Shown here piece by piece: positions 23,063 to 32,576 of a stretch of 64,000 bases of DNA. The notes beneath the pieces are model-generated. The model had not been told where the DNA came from, made no database searches, and worked only from the letters and a program-made list of their open reading frames with translations. This DNA comes from Nakamurella flava (GTDB lineage Bacteria; Actinomycetota; Actinomycetes; Mycobacteriales; Nakamurellaceae), in the NCBI RefSeq assembly GCF_005298075.1, contig NZ_SZZH01000001.1, positions 2,108,001 through 2,172,000 of the forward strand, given 5' to 3'. A program made the position numbers and the translations under genes. The stretch's first letter is position 1, and each line of letters begins with the position of its first letter.

Positions 23063-24265
23063 TCAGGCCGGCGGCGGACCGGACGCCGCATCGCGGCACA
23101 GCCACGGCTCCAGACCGCGCTTCTGGTACAGCATCTTGGCCCGCATGAGCTGCTCCTCCGGACTGGCGTCCATCGGATTGCCGGTGCCGTCGACCGACTG
23201 CCAGGTCGGCAGGTCGAACTGGAACAGCCCGAAGGTCGCCGGGAAGCCGGACGGGTAGAACGTCGCCTTGGGGTTGTTGGTCGACTCGCAGTACGCCAGG
23301 CCGTCCCAGTTCACGCCGAACTCGGTGTCGTTGAAGAAGACCCGGTTGCCCCGCGTCTCGAGGGTCGACTTGGTGCCGTCGCTGATGATGGTCGGGACCG
23401 GCTCCTTGACGGTGACGCGACCGGTCTCCTGGCGCGCGGTCTCGGCCCCGTTGACGGTGGTCACCTCGCTGGTGACCTGCTGCTGGCCGGGAACGCCGGC
23501 CTGGGTGACGGCGGAGGTGCCCTTGTTGGCGTTCGGGTCCTCGACGCGCTGCTCGGGCGCCGGGATCTCGACGGTGTCGGTCACGGTGGCCGTCAACACC
23601 CGGTCGACGGTGATCTGCAGGCCGTCGGTGACCGGGGTGGTCGCGTCGGGGGCGACGGTGTCGGTCGGTGACAGGGTGACGCCCTGGTCGGCCAGCAGGT
23701 CGGCCACGGTCGCGGCGCCGCTGGTCACGGGGGTGGCCGCGCCGGCCACCGTCAGGGTCACGCTGTGCAGCGGCGACGCCGTGACCTCCAGGCCGTCCAA
23801 CGGGATCTCGCGGGACCGGTCGGCGGACAGCTGGTAGGCGGACGGGTCCTGGCCGAGCTGCACCAGGGCCTCCTCCACCGTGTCGGCGGTGGTCCAGGCC
23901 TGCTGCTGTATGCCGTCGATGTCGAGCGTGAACGGCTTGGCCTTCTGCAGCGCGATGGTGTCGCCGTCATGGACGGGCGCGTCGACGGCGGGGGCCACGA
24001 TGTCGTGATCACCGGCGGTCTGATCGGCTGCCGCCAGGGCGCCGGACACGGAGCCGGCGAACGTGCGGACCTGCTGGGACTGGCCGTCGACGACAACGGT
24101 GACGGACTTGCTGAGGGCGGCGGCGGTGCCGCCGCCGACGGCGGCGAGGGCCAGACCGACCGCGGTGGCGATGACGACCACCCGGCGGCGTCCGGGGCGG
24201 CGGGCGGGTTCGCCTGCGGCGGCCGGCGGGGTCGGCTGGGCGGGGGTGTCGAGCTCGGCGGTCAA
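23063..24265 (-). CDS. rpfB: resuscitation-promoting factor, RpfB-type (secreted/membrane-anchored muralytic enzyme)
   Basis: 400 residues if translation starts at the TTG at 24265 (GGATGGA upstream); an upstream in-frame ATG at 24385 would add 40 residues unlike an Rpf N-terminus. After a short Pro/Ala-rich cytoplasmic tail there is one membrane segment (VVVIATAVGLALAAVGGG). Three DUF348 repeats follow (starting near KSVTVVVDG, FTLDIDGIQQQAW and SVTLTVAGAATP), then a G5 domain (TDTVEIPAPEQRVEDPNANKG onward). The C-terminal Rpf lysozyme-like domain has NWDGLAYCESTNNP with the catalytic Glu, and LFQFDLPTWQSV. Rpfs cleave peptidoglycan to promote growth resumption. The place before rsmA matches RpfB in mycobacteria. 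The Rpf domain is more divergent than in the paralogue upstream. Confidence 0.85.
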   Translation of the reverse strand: MTAELDTPAQPTPPAAAGEPARRPGRRRVVVIATAVGLALAAVGGGTAAALSKSVTVVVDGQSQQVRTFAGSVSGALAAADQTAGDHDIVAPAVDAPVHDGDTIALQKAKPFTLDIDGIQQQAWTTADTVEEALVQLGQDPSAYQLSADRSREIPLDGLEVTASPLHSVTLTVAGAATPVTSGAATVADLLADQGVTLSPTDTVAPDATTPVTDGLQITVDRVLTATVTDTVEIPAPEQRVEDPNANKGTSAVTQAGVPGQQQVTSEVTTVNGAETARQETGRVTVKEPVPTIISDGTKSTLETRGNRVFFNDTEFGVNWDGLAYCESTNNPKATFYPSGFPATFGLFQFDLPTWQSVDGTGNPMDASPEEQLMRAKMLYQKRGLEPWLCRDAASGPPPA

Positions 24266-24496
24266 GGGTCCATCCGTGGGGCACGTAGTCCCGGGCAGGG
24301 GATTTCCGACGTCCGGCGCAGTCCAGGCGCATCTCGCGACGGAGAGGCACGTGCCGGCGCACGCAGGCGTGATCGCATTCCCGCTCATCGGCGAAAGAAT
24401 TGCGATCCGCGGGCCGCGCACGATCTGGAGACGATCGGCGACCTGCCGCCTGCCGGCGGAAACCGTGGTGGTTCGATGCGGGGCACCGAACACGTC

Positions 24497-24527
24497 CCAT
24501 CCCGGCTTCTATCACAGAACAATAACG
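24497..24527 (-). promoter_or_regulatory. conserved rpf promoter block with GTTAT-N6-GTGAT direct repeat
   Basis: 26 of 31 bases are identical to 26366-26396 before the other rpf gene. On the coding strand it contains GTTAT, six bases, then GTGAT. This layout resembles MtrA sites (GTNAC-N6-GTNAC), and MtrA is known to act on rpf and other cell-wall genes in actinobacteria. Assignment to MtrA is inference. Confidence 0.5.
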
Positions 24528-24706
24528 AGCCGCGAATGCGGCGGCAATGAGTTGGCGACATCCGTTGGATTCGTCACACCCACAAATGACCGAGGGTTAT
24601 CCGGTCAATACAGAACGTGGAAATTGCCGAGCATCATCGGGGCATCCGGGTCTGCGGCCGACGAAACGGACTCCGGCCCGACAGTCGGTGTCGGCACCGC
24701 AGACGA

Positions 24707-24743
24707 CGACGGGCCCCGATCCCAGAGGGATCGGGGCCCGTCG
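24707..24743 (-). terminator. perfect 17-bp hairpin terminator after the second rpf gene
   Basis: Arms 24707-24723 and 24727-24743 are exact complements with an AGA loop, 39 bases after the rpf stop. It separates the two rpf genes into different transcripts. Confidence 0.7.
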
Positions 24744-24781
24744 CTCAGCCGGTCAGCGGGACACGCACCCCGCTGTCGTCA

Positions 24782-26164
<1,383 letters not shown>

Positions 26165-26194
26165 CTAGCGTCGTGGTGTCCGGGCAGGGGCCAT
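26165..26194 (-). CDS. possible nine-residue leader peptide upstream of rpf
   Basis: ATG at 26194 follows a GGAGGA located in the loop and right arm of a small inverted repeat. The frame encodes MAPARTPRR and stops at TAG three to nine bases before the two candidate rpf start codons. Strong ribosome-binding sequence plus near-abutting stop suggests translational coupling or attenuation. It is too short to judge by composition, so confidence is low. Confidence 0.3.
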   Translation of the reverse strand: MAPARTPRR

Positions 26195-26200
26195 GGCGAA

Positions 26201-26216
26201 CAATTCCTCCGAATTG
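26201..26216 (-). promoter_or_regulatory. small inverted repeat exposing or hiding a Shine-Dalgarno
   Basis: CAATTC and GAATTG form a perfect six-base stem with GGAG as the loop on the coding strand, directly upstream of the leader-peptide ATG. Confidence 0.35.
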
Positions 26217-26365
26217 ACGGAGAATGGTGGCGGAAATGTCTGTCACACCGTCACCCTGCGCGGACGCTGACGCGCGTCCGACCTTCTCGGCGCGACCGTG
26301 AGAACGGTCGGAGTGGGTGTATCCGGTGGCTCGTGTTTCCGTTTCCAGTTCGACGTGGCAGCGAT

Positions 26366-26396
26366 CCATCCCAGCTGCTATTACGGAACGATAACG
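26366..26396 (-). promoter_or_regulatory. conserved rpf promoter block with GTTAT-N6-GTAAT direct repeat
   Basis: Second copy of the 31-base block at 24497-24527. The coding strand contains GTTAT (26395-26391), six bases, GTAAT (26384-26380); a TAATAG at the downstream half-site could be the -10 hexamer, so a bound regulator would overlap RNA polymerase. Confidence 0.5.
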
Positions 26397-26483
26397 GATG
26401 AGCAAACGATGTGAAAGGCTGATGAACCAACTGTGGTGCAGGCCATAACCTTGTGGCGTATCCGCCTTGATCGATTCGGACAA

Positions 26484-27368
26484 TTACTCCGGCATATGGC
26501 TGACAACGCCCATTGACGGATAGGCCAAATGGGTGGCCAAGCGGGTCTGATCGGCCAACTCCGTCGCATCCACTTCGCGGAGCGCGGCAAGCGCTCGGAC
26601 CGTCCACGGCAGGGCGAAGGGCTCGTTCCGCCGTCCCCGGTGCGGATGGGGCGTCAGGAACGGGGCGTCGGTCTCGACCAGCAGCCGGTCGACGGGCACC
26701 ATGCGAGCGGCCTCCTGCAGGGCCGGCGCATTCCGGAAACTGACCGGCCCGGCGAACGACAGGAAATGGCCCGCGTCCACGCAGCGGCGGGCGAAGTCGG
26801 CATCCCCGGAAAAGCAGTGGAAGACGACGGTGTCCGGCGCCCCCTCGGCGTCCAGGACGTCCAGGATCGCGTCGTGGGCGTCCCGGTCGTGGATCATCAG
26901 CGGCTTGCCGACCCGCTTGGCCAGATCGATGTGCCAGGCGAAGGCGTCACGCTGCACATCCGGTTGGGCGTAGTCCCAGTAGAAGTCCAGGCCCGTCTCC
27001 CCGATCGCCACCACCCGGGGATCGGCGGCCAACCGTTCCAGCTCGGCGCGGGCCGCCTCGTCCAGGGCATCGGCCCGGGTGGGATGCAGCGCCACCGCCG
27101 CGTACACGTCCGGGTGCCAGTGGGCCGCCCGCACCGCCCACCGGGCCGAGGCCAGGTCGTCGGCCACCGTCACCACCTGCCGCACCCCGACCGCGGCGGC
27201 CCGGGCCATCGCCGCGACCACATCCTCGGCGTCGCGGCAGCCGCAGGCGTCCAGGTGGGTGTGCGCGTCGACGACCGGCGCGGGCAACGGCGCGGGCGCC
27301 GAGACCAGCTTCTTCTCGACCACCGCCGGGTGCAGCTCACCGGCCGGGGTGCTGACCGGCTGGGTCAC
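26484..27368 (-). CDS. tatD: TatD family hydrolase (metal-dependent deoxyribonuclease)
   Basis: 294 residues from a GTG that overlaps the metG stop (GTGA). TatD enzymes are TIM-barrel metal-dependent nucleases acting in the cytoplasm on DNA ends. Metal-ligand motifs appear in order: [35 protein letters not shown] and VETDAPFL. The first 30 residues ([13 protein letters not shown]) are an extra tail. It is translationally coupled to metG, and both precede the rpf genes, as in mycobacteria. Confidence 0.94.
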   Translation of the reverse strand: MTQPVSTPAGELHPAVVEKKLVSAPAPLPAPVVDAHTHLDACGCRDAEDVVAAMARAAAVGVRQVVTVADDLASARWAVRAAHWHPDVYAAVALHPTRADALDEAARAELERLAADPRVVAIGETGLDFYWDYAQPDVQRDAFAWHIDLAKRVGKPLMIHDRDAHDAILDVLDAEGAPDTVVFHCFSGDADFARRCVDAGHFLSFAGPVSFRNAPALQEAARMVPVDRLLVETDAPFLTPHPHRGRRNEPFALPWTVRALAALREVDATELADQTRLATHLAYPSMGVVSHMPE

Positions 27369-29239
27369 TGGACAGGCGCCCAGTCCGGTCCTGTCTCCCC
27401 CAGCCCGGGGTCGAGCTTGGTGAACAGCGGCGTCGGCTTGGCCAGCGGACGGCCCACCTCGATCTCGGTGCGCCGCCAGGCGGCCTGCTCGGAGCGGTAG
27501 TCACCAGTGAGCACCGGATACTCGGCGACCGGCGGGGTGCCGACACCTTCGACGTCATCATCGAAATCGGTGACCCGCTGGATCTCCGGCTGCGCGGCCC
27601 AGACCCCGGACCCGCCGAGCGCGTCATGGACCTGCTGACCGGCGTGCGGCAGGAACGGGGTGAGCAGCGTCTTGACGTCGTCGACGACCTGCAGCGCGGT
27701 GTGCAGGATGGTGCCCTGGCGTTCCCGGTCGGCCGGATCGGTGCTTTTCGCCAGCTTCCACGGCTCGGTGTCGGACAGGTACTTGTTGGCCAGCCCGGCG
27801 ACGCGCATCGCCTCGGCCGACGCGGCCTTGAACCGGCTGCGGGACAACAGGTCTCCGACCGTATCGAACGCGGCAGCGGAGGCGGCCAACAGCTCGGCGT
27901 CCTGTGCGGTGGGCGCCGTCGGGGCGGGCACCGCCCCGAAGTTCTTGTTGGCCATCGCGATCGAGCGGTTGACCAGGTTGCCCCACTCGTTGGCCAGCTC
28001 GAAGTTCGTGCGGCGGACGAACTCCTCCCAGGTGAAGTCGGCGTCCTGGGTCTCCGGGCCGGCCGCGGCGATGAAGTACCGCAGCGCGTCCGGCCCGAAC
28101 TCGCGCAGGAAATCGCGGACGTAGATGACGGTGCGTCGCGAGGTGGAGAACTTGGAACCGCTCATCGTCAGGAACTCGCTGGAGACGACCTCGGTCGGCA
28201 GGTTCAGCTGCCCCAGCCGACCGGGCGCACCGCCGTGCACGCCCCGGCCGTCGTAGGCCAGCAGCTCGGCCGGCCAGATCTGGCTGTGGAAGGTGATGTT
28301 GTCCTTGCCCATGAAGTAATAGGCCTTCGCGCCGGCCACCCCGTCGCGGCCCTCGGGGGACCACCAGCGCTGCCAGGCGTCGGCGTCCGGGCGTCCGCCG
28401 TCACCGGCGGTGGTGCCGAACCGGCGGGCCCACTCGATCGACGCCGACAGGTAACCGATGACCGCGTCGAACCAGACGTAGAGCTTCTTGTCCGGCCGGT
28501 CGCGCCAACCGTCCAGCGGCACCGGGATGCCCCAGTCGATGTCGCGGGTCATGGCCCGCGGCTTGAGGTCGTCCAGCAGGTTCATGGAGAACCGCAGGAC
28601 ATTCGGGCGCCAGTCGGTGCGGGTGCGCAGCCAGTCACCCAGCGCTCCAGCCAGCGCGGGCAGGTCGAGGAACAGATGCTCGGACTCGGTGAAGACCGGG
28701 GTCTCGCCGTTGATCCGGGACACCGGGTTGATCAGGTCGATGGGGTCGAGCTGGTTGCCGCAGTTGTCGCACTGGTCGCCGCGGGCTCCGTCGTACCCGC
28801 AGATCGGACAGGTGCCTTCGATGTAGCGGTCGGGCAGGGTGCGCCCGGTGGACGGCGAGATCGCCGACATCGTGGTCTGCGGGACGAGGTAGCCGTTGCG
28901 GTGGACCGTGCGGAACAGCTCCTGCACCACCGCGTAGTGGTTGCGGGTCGACGTGCGGGTGAACAGGTCGTAGGACAGACCGAGGCCGGCCAGGTCCTCC
29001 ACGATGACCTCGTTGTACCGGTCGGCCAGCTGCCGGGGAGTGACGCCCTCCTGGTCGGCCTGCACCAGGATCGGGGTGCCGTGCTCGTCCGTTCCCGACA
29101 CCATCAGCACGTCGTTGCCGGCCATCCGCTGGTAGCGGGAGAAGACGTCGGCGGGAACGCCGAACCCGGACACGTGACCGATGTGCCGCGGGCCGTTGGC
29201 GTAGGGCCAGGCCACCGCGGTGAGAACAGGAACGCTCAT
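27365..29239 (-). CDS. metG: methionyl-tRNA synthetase
   Basis: 624 residues. Class I aminoacyl-tRNA synthetase that charges tRNA-Met. The HIGH motif is PRHIGHVSG near residue 20, and the KMSKS loop is [11 protein letters not shown] in the usual actinobacterial form. A zinc-binding knuckle is visible as [18 protein letters not shown]. The Rossmann domain contains [16 protein letters not shown] and [19 protein letters not shown]. The anticodon-binding helical domain follows, and no C-terminal EMAP-like domain is present. Probably leaderless: TAGCCT is six bases before ATG and no Shine-Dalgarno is seen. First gene of the metG-tatD operon. Confidence 0.97.
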   Translation of the reverse strand: MSVPVLTAVAWPYANGPRHIGHVSGFGVPADVFSRYQRMAGNDVLMVSGTDEHGTPILVQADQEGVTPRQLADRYNEVIVEDLAGLGLSYDLFTRTSTRNHYAVVQELFRTVHRNGYLVPQTTMSAISPSTGRTLPDRYIEGTCPICGYDGARGDQCDNCGNQLDPIDLINPVSRINGETPVFTESEHLFLDLPALAGALGDWLRTRTDWRPNVLRFSMNLLDDLKPRAMTRDIDWGIPVPLDGWRDRPDKKLYVWFDAVIGYLSASIEWARRFGTTAGDGGRPDADAWQRWWSPEGRDGVAGAKAYYFMGKDNITFHSQIWPAELLAYDGRGVHGGAPGRLGQLNLPTEVVSSEFLTMSGSKFSTSRRTVIYVRDFLREFGPDALRYFIAAAGPETQDADFTWEEFVRRTNFELANEWGNLVNRSIAMANKNFGAVPAPTAPTAQDAELLAASAAAFDTVGDLLSRSRFKAASAEAMRVAGLANKYLSDTEPWKLAKSTDPADRERQGTILHTALQVVDDVKTLLTPFLPHAGQQVHDALGGSGVWAAQPEIQRVTDFDDDVEGVGTPPVAEYPVLTGDYRSEQAAWRRTEIEVGRPLAKPTPLFTKLDPGLGETGPDWAPVQ

Positions 29240-29245
29240 ACGTTC

Positions 29246-29251
29246 AGGCTA
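29246..29251 (-). promoter_or_regulatory. -10 box of a leaderless metG promoter
   Basis: TAGCCT, six bases (GAACGT), then the metG ATG. No ribosome-binding sequence precedes the start, consistent with transcription beginning at the start codon. Confidence 0.5.
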
Positions 29252-29300
29252 GTGGTCGGCGGAGGAGCGCCCGTCCCCCACCGGACGGGCCGGAACGGCG

Positions 29301-29342
29301 ACTGGCGCAGGGACAGCTGACTTCAGCTGCCCCTGCGCCAGT
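29301..29342 (-). terminator. 20-bp hairpin terminator after gnd
   Basis: Arms 29301-29320 and 29323-29342 match at 19 of 20 positions with an interior loop of about two bases plus the fraying end. It is 19 bases past the gnd stop. Confidence 0.65.
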
Positions 29343-29360
29343 CACGGGCGTCGAGATCGA

Positions 29361-30848
29361 TCAGCTGCCGGACTTCACCGGGGCGTTGACGCCGGGGGTA
29401 TGCCCGTCCTCCTGGATCTCGCTGCGGTCACCGGACCACAGGGTGTGGAAGGTGCCTTCCTTGTCGACCCGCTGGTACGTGTGGGCGCCGAAGAAGTCCC
29501 GCTGGCCCTGGATGAGCGCGGCGGGCAGCCGCTCGGTGCGCAGCCCGTCGTAGTAGGCCAGCGAGGACGCGAACACCGGCGTCGGAATGCCCGACTGGGC
29601 GGCCCCGGCGACCACCCGGCGCCACGAGTCCTGGCCCTTGCTGACCACGTCGGTGAAGAACGGCGCGAACAGCAGGGACGCGAGCTCCGGGTTGTCGGCG
29701 TAGGCCTCGGTGATGCGGTTGAGGAAACGGGCCCGGATGATGCAGCCACCCCGCCAGATGCGGGCGACGGCGCCGCGGTCGATCTCCCAGTCGTACTGTG
29801 CCGCGCCGGCGACGATCTCGTCGAAGCCCTGCGCGTAGGCGACGATCTTGGACGCGTAGAGCGCCAGCCGGACGTCCTCGACGAAGGCGTCGCGGTCCTT
29901 GACCGACCACGGCTGCGACGGGCCCGGCAGGTTGCCGGCCCCGGCCCGCTGCTTCGTGGACGACGACAGCCCGCGGGCGAACACCGACTCGGCGATACCG
30001 GTCACCGGGATGCCCAGCGTCAGCGCGGTCTGCACCGTCCAGGTGCCGGTGCCCTTCATGCCGGCCGCGTCGACCACGACGTCGACGAAAGGCTTGCCGG
30101 TCTCGGCGTCGACCTGCTTGAGCACCTCGGCGGTGATCTCGATGAGGAAGGAGTCCAGGTCGCCGCGGTTCCATTCGGCGAAGACCTCGGCGATCTCGGC
30201 CGGCTCCATCCCGGCGCCGCGGCGCAGCAGGTCGTAGGCCTCGGCGATCAACTGCATGTCGGCGTACTCGATGCCGTTGTGCACCATCTTGACGAAGTGG
30301 CCGGCCCCGTCGGTGCCGATGTGGGTGCAGCACGGTTCGCCGTCGACGTGGGCGGAGATCTTCTCCAGGATCGGGCCGAGCGAGGCGTAGGCCTCCTTGG
30401 AGCCACCCGGCATGATCGACGGGCCCTTCAGCGCGCCCTCCTCACCGCCGGAGATGCCGCAGCCGACGAAGTGGATGCCCTTCTCGCGGGCCGCCTTCTC
30501 CCGGCGGATGGTGTCCTCGAACAGGGCGTTACCGCCGTCGATCAGGATGTCGCCGGGCTCGAGCAGCTCCGACAACTCGTCGATGACGGCGTCGGTGGGG
30601 CCACCCGCCTTGACCATGATGATGATCTTGCGCGGCGTGGCCAGGGAGGCCACGAAGTCGGCCGCCGACTCGGACGGGACGAACTGACCGTCACCACCGT
30701 GCTCGTCGATGAGGGCCGTGGTCTTGCTGTACGAGCGGTTGTGGACCGCGGTCACGAAACCCTTGCTGGCGAAATTGCGGGCCAGGTTGGAACCCATCAC
30801 GGCCAGGCCGGTGACGCCGATGTCGGCCTTGGGGGTGGAATCGCTCAT
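29361..30848 (-). CDS. gnd: 6-phosphogluconate dehydrogenase (NADP-dependent, decarboxylating)
   Basis: 495 residues from the ATG at 30848 (GGAAGGG upstream). It converts 6-phosphogluconate to ribulose 5-phosphate, CO2 and NADPH in the pentose phosphate pathway. Motifs: GVTGLAVMGSNLARN (Rossmann), HNRS for NADP preference, GNALFEDTIRRE, GISGGEEGALKGPSIMPGG, the catalytic Lys in GHFVKMVHNGIEYADMQ, and IWRGGCIIRARFL. Length fits the long, dimeric form. The NADPH it yields could feed the reductases of the PHA region, though there is no direct link. A divergent promoter is not needed since yqeY upstream is on the same strand, with a terminator in between. Confidence 0.96.
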   Translation of the reverse strand: MSDSTPKADIGVTGLAVMGSNLARNFASKGFVTAVHNRSYSKTTALIDEHGGDGQFVPSESAADFVASLATPRKIIIMVKAGGPTDAVIDELSELLEPGDILIDGGNALFEDTIRREKAAREKGIHFVGCGISGGEEGALKGPSIMPGGSKEAYASLGPILEKISAHVDGEPCCTHIGTDGAGHFVKMVHNGIEYADMQLIAEAYDLLRRGAGMEPAEIAEVFAEWNRGDLDSFLIEITAEVLKQVDAETGKPFVDVVVDAAGMKGTGTWTVQTALTLGIPVTGIAESVFARGLSSSTKQRAGAGNLPGPSQPWSVKDRDAFVEDVRLALYASKIVAYAQGFDEIVAGAAQYDWEIDRGAVARIWRGGCIIRARFLNRITEAYADNPELASLLFAPFFTDVVSKGQDSWRRVVAGAAQSGIPTPVFASSLAYYDGLRTERLPAALIQGQRDFFGAHTYQRVDKEGTFHTLWSGDRSEIQEDGHTPGVNAPVKSGS

Positions 30849-31026
30849 CGAATGCCCTTCCAGGGGTGTCGGACGTCGCGGTGCTCGGACGTCCTGGGGT
30901 CGAAACGGGGTCACGGGCGGGTCGGTCCGGTGGCGCAGGAGCTGCGGCCTACCGGACGCTGACCTCCCACCTTGGCAAAGCTCCCGGCACGGCGCGCGGT
31001 CGGGGGCATGACGACCGCGCTACAGA

Positions 31027-31059
31027 TCCCGCACGGGCCGCCGCGCGGGCCGTGCGGGA
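31027..31059 (-). terminator. hairpin terminator after YqeY gene
   Basis: Outer arms TCCCGCACGG and CCGTGCGGGA are exact complements, with further GC pairs inside, 17 bases past the stop. Confidence 0.6.
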
Positions 31060-31075
31060 CCGGTCAGAACAGCGG

Positions 31076-31552
31076 TCAGGAGAGCGCCTGCTTGACGGCG
31101 GCGGAGATCCGCTTGCCGTCGGCGCGGCCCTCGGCGGCCGCCTGCACCTTCTTGATCACCAGACCCAGCTGGCGCGGGCCGACCTCGGCGCCGGTCTCGG
31201 CGGCGACGGCGGACACCGCGGCGCTCACCAGATCCGACACCTCGTCATCGGTCAGCGAGGCCGGCAGGTAGGACGTCAGCACCGCGGCCTCGGCGGTCTC
31301 CTTCTCGGCGAGCTCCGCGCGGCCGGCGGCCGCGAACGCCTCGGACGCCTCGGTCCGCTTGCGGACCTCCTTGCCGAGCACCGCCAGCACCTCGGGTTCG
31401 GACAGCTCCTTGGCGGTGTCGCCGGCGACCTCCGCGGTGGTGATGGCGGCCAGGGCCATCCGCAGCGTCCCGGTGGTCAGGGTGTCCCGCGCCTTCATCG
31501 CCGCGGTGAGATCGGTGCGCAGCCGGGCCTTGAGCCCGGGGGTGTCGGTCAT
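31076..31552 (-). CDS. GatB/YqeY domain-containing protein
   Basis: 158 residues from the ATG at 31552 (AGGACGG upstream). The protein is all helical with the YqeY pattern: LKARLRTDLTAAMKARDTLTTGTLRMALAAI, then EVLAVLGKEVRKRTEASEAFAAAGR, LTSYLPASLTDDE and GLVIKKVQAAAEGRADGKRISAAV. The family resembles the tRNA-binding tail domain of GatB and may assist tRNA-dependent amidation; its exact role is not settled. It lies 84 bases downstream of rsmI on the same strand. Confidence 0.88.
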   Translation of the reverse strand: MTDTPGLKARLRTDLTAAMKARDTLTTGTLRMALAAITTAEVAGDTAKELSEPEVLAVLGKEVRKRTEASEAFAAAGRAELAEKETAEAAVLTSYLPASLTDDEVSDLVSAAVSAVAAETGAEVGPRQLGLVIKKVQAAAEGRADGKRISAAVKQALS

Positions 31553-31636
31553 GTCGAGCCGTCCTGTTCGGTGGTGCGAGAGCACGTGCACCCTCGACCC
31601 TGCCAGCCGGTCGGGTCCCCGCTCAACTGTGTTGCC

Positions 31637-32554
31637 TCAGGTGGCGGCCCGGTAGACGACCCGGCGGGCCAGACCGTGCCGGGCGGCGACCGCGTCGACG
31701 GCATCGCGACGGGACGAGCCCTGGTCGACTAGCTCCTGCACCTGCGCTGCGAGCTGGTCGTCCTCCGGCACGACGGCCGGACCGGTGGTGGCGCCGTGCA
31801 CGACGAGCGTCACCTCCCCGCGCACCCCGGCGTCGACCGCCGCGACCAGGTCGCCGAGGGTGCCGCGGATGACCTGTTCGTAGGTCTTGGTCAGCTCCCG
31901 GCAGAGCGCGGCCGGCCGGTCCGACCCGAACGCCTGGGCCATCGCGGCCACGCAGTCGCCGAGCCGGTGGACGGATTCGAAGAACACCATCGTCCGGGTC
32001 TCGCCAGCCAGGGCGGCGAGCGCCCGGGCCCGCTCGCCGGTCTTCCGCGGCGGGAACCCTTCGAAGCAGAACCGGTCCGACGGCAACCCGGACAGCGCCA
32101 ACGCGGTGATGACGGCGGACGGACCCGGGACCGACGTCACCACATGACCGGCCGCGGCGGCCGCGGCCACCAGGCGGTAGCCGGGGTCGGACACCGACGG
32201 CATACCCGCGTCCGTCACCAGTACGACGGTCGCCCCGTCGGCCAACCGGTCGAGCAGCGCCGGGATCCGTGATTGCTCGACCGCCTCGTAATAGGAGACG
32301 AGCGACCCACGGACGGTCACTCCGAGATCACCGGCCAAACGCCGGAAGCGGCGGGTGTCCTCGGCGGCCACGACGTCGGCGTCGGCCAGCACCGCTCGCA
32401 ATCCGTCGGAGGCGTCCGACGGCCGGCCGAGGGGCGTCCCGGCCAGAACCAGCCGGCCGCCCGGCCGCGACGCGCCGGCAGCCGCCGGACGTCCCGTGTC
32501 GTCGCGAACGGGGTCGTCTTCGCCCCGGTGGTCCGGGCTCCCGGGATCGGCCAT
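31637..32554 (-). CDS. rsmI: 16S rRNA (cytidine1402-2'-O)-methyltransferase
   Basis: 305 residues from the ATG at 32554. RsmI methylates C1402 of 16S rRNA with SAM. Motifs: LVLAGTPLGRPSDASDGLRAVLADADVVAAEDTR, VTDAGMPSVSDPGYRLV, VPGPSAVITALALSGLPSDRFCFEGFPPRK and the C-terminal GEVTLVVHG. A 30-residue acidic N-terminal tail precedes the domain. It is divergent from pmt with only 22 bases between the two start codons. A TAAGGT box six bases before ATG indicates a leaderless transcript. The same divergent rsmI/pmt arrangement occurs in mycobacteria. Confidence 0.93.
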   Translation of the reverse strand: MADPGSPDHRGEDDPVRDDTGRPAAAGASRPGGRLVLAGTPLGRPSDASDGLRAVLADADVVAAEDTRRFRRLAGDLGVTVRGSLVSYYEAVEQSRIPALLDRLADGATVVLVTDAGMPSVSDPGYRLVAAAAAAGHVVTSVPGPSAVITALALSGLPSDRFCFEGFPPRKTGERARALAALAGETRTMVFFESVHRLGDCVAAMAQAFGSDRPAALCRELTKTYEQVIRGTLGDLVAAVDAGVRGEVTLVVHGATTGPAVVPEDDQLAAQVQELVDQGSSRRDAVDAVAARHGLARRVVYRAAT

Positions 32555-32560
32555 GGCCAA

Positions 32561-32570
32561 ACCTTACGAT
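32561..32570. promoter_or_regulatory. overlapping -10 boxes of divergent leaderless promoters (rsmI and pmt)
   Basis: On the plus strand TACGAT (32565-32570) precedes the pmt ATG by six bases. On the minus strand TAAGGT (32566-32561) precedes the rsmI ATG by six bases. The two hexamers share two bases, so RNA polymerase can serve only one direction at a time. Confidence 0.55.
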
Positions 32571-32576
32571 CGGCCC

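Larger units (their letters stand above)
24266..24781. other. intergenic region between the two rpf genes
   Basis: 516 bases, apart from possible 5' extension of the downstream rpf gene. It holds the upstream rpf gene's terminator (24707-24743) and the conserved promoter block (24497-24527). I looked here for a c-di-AMP (ydaO) riboswitch, which precedes some actinobacterial rpf genes, and did not find its conserved core. Confidence 0.6.

Noticed and set aside
24266-24540. Possible c-di-AMP (ydaO) riboswitch before rpf
   Set aside because: The conserved core near the 3' side (CAGCTAACCTCGC-like) is not present on the coding strand.
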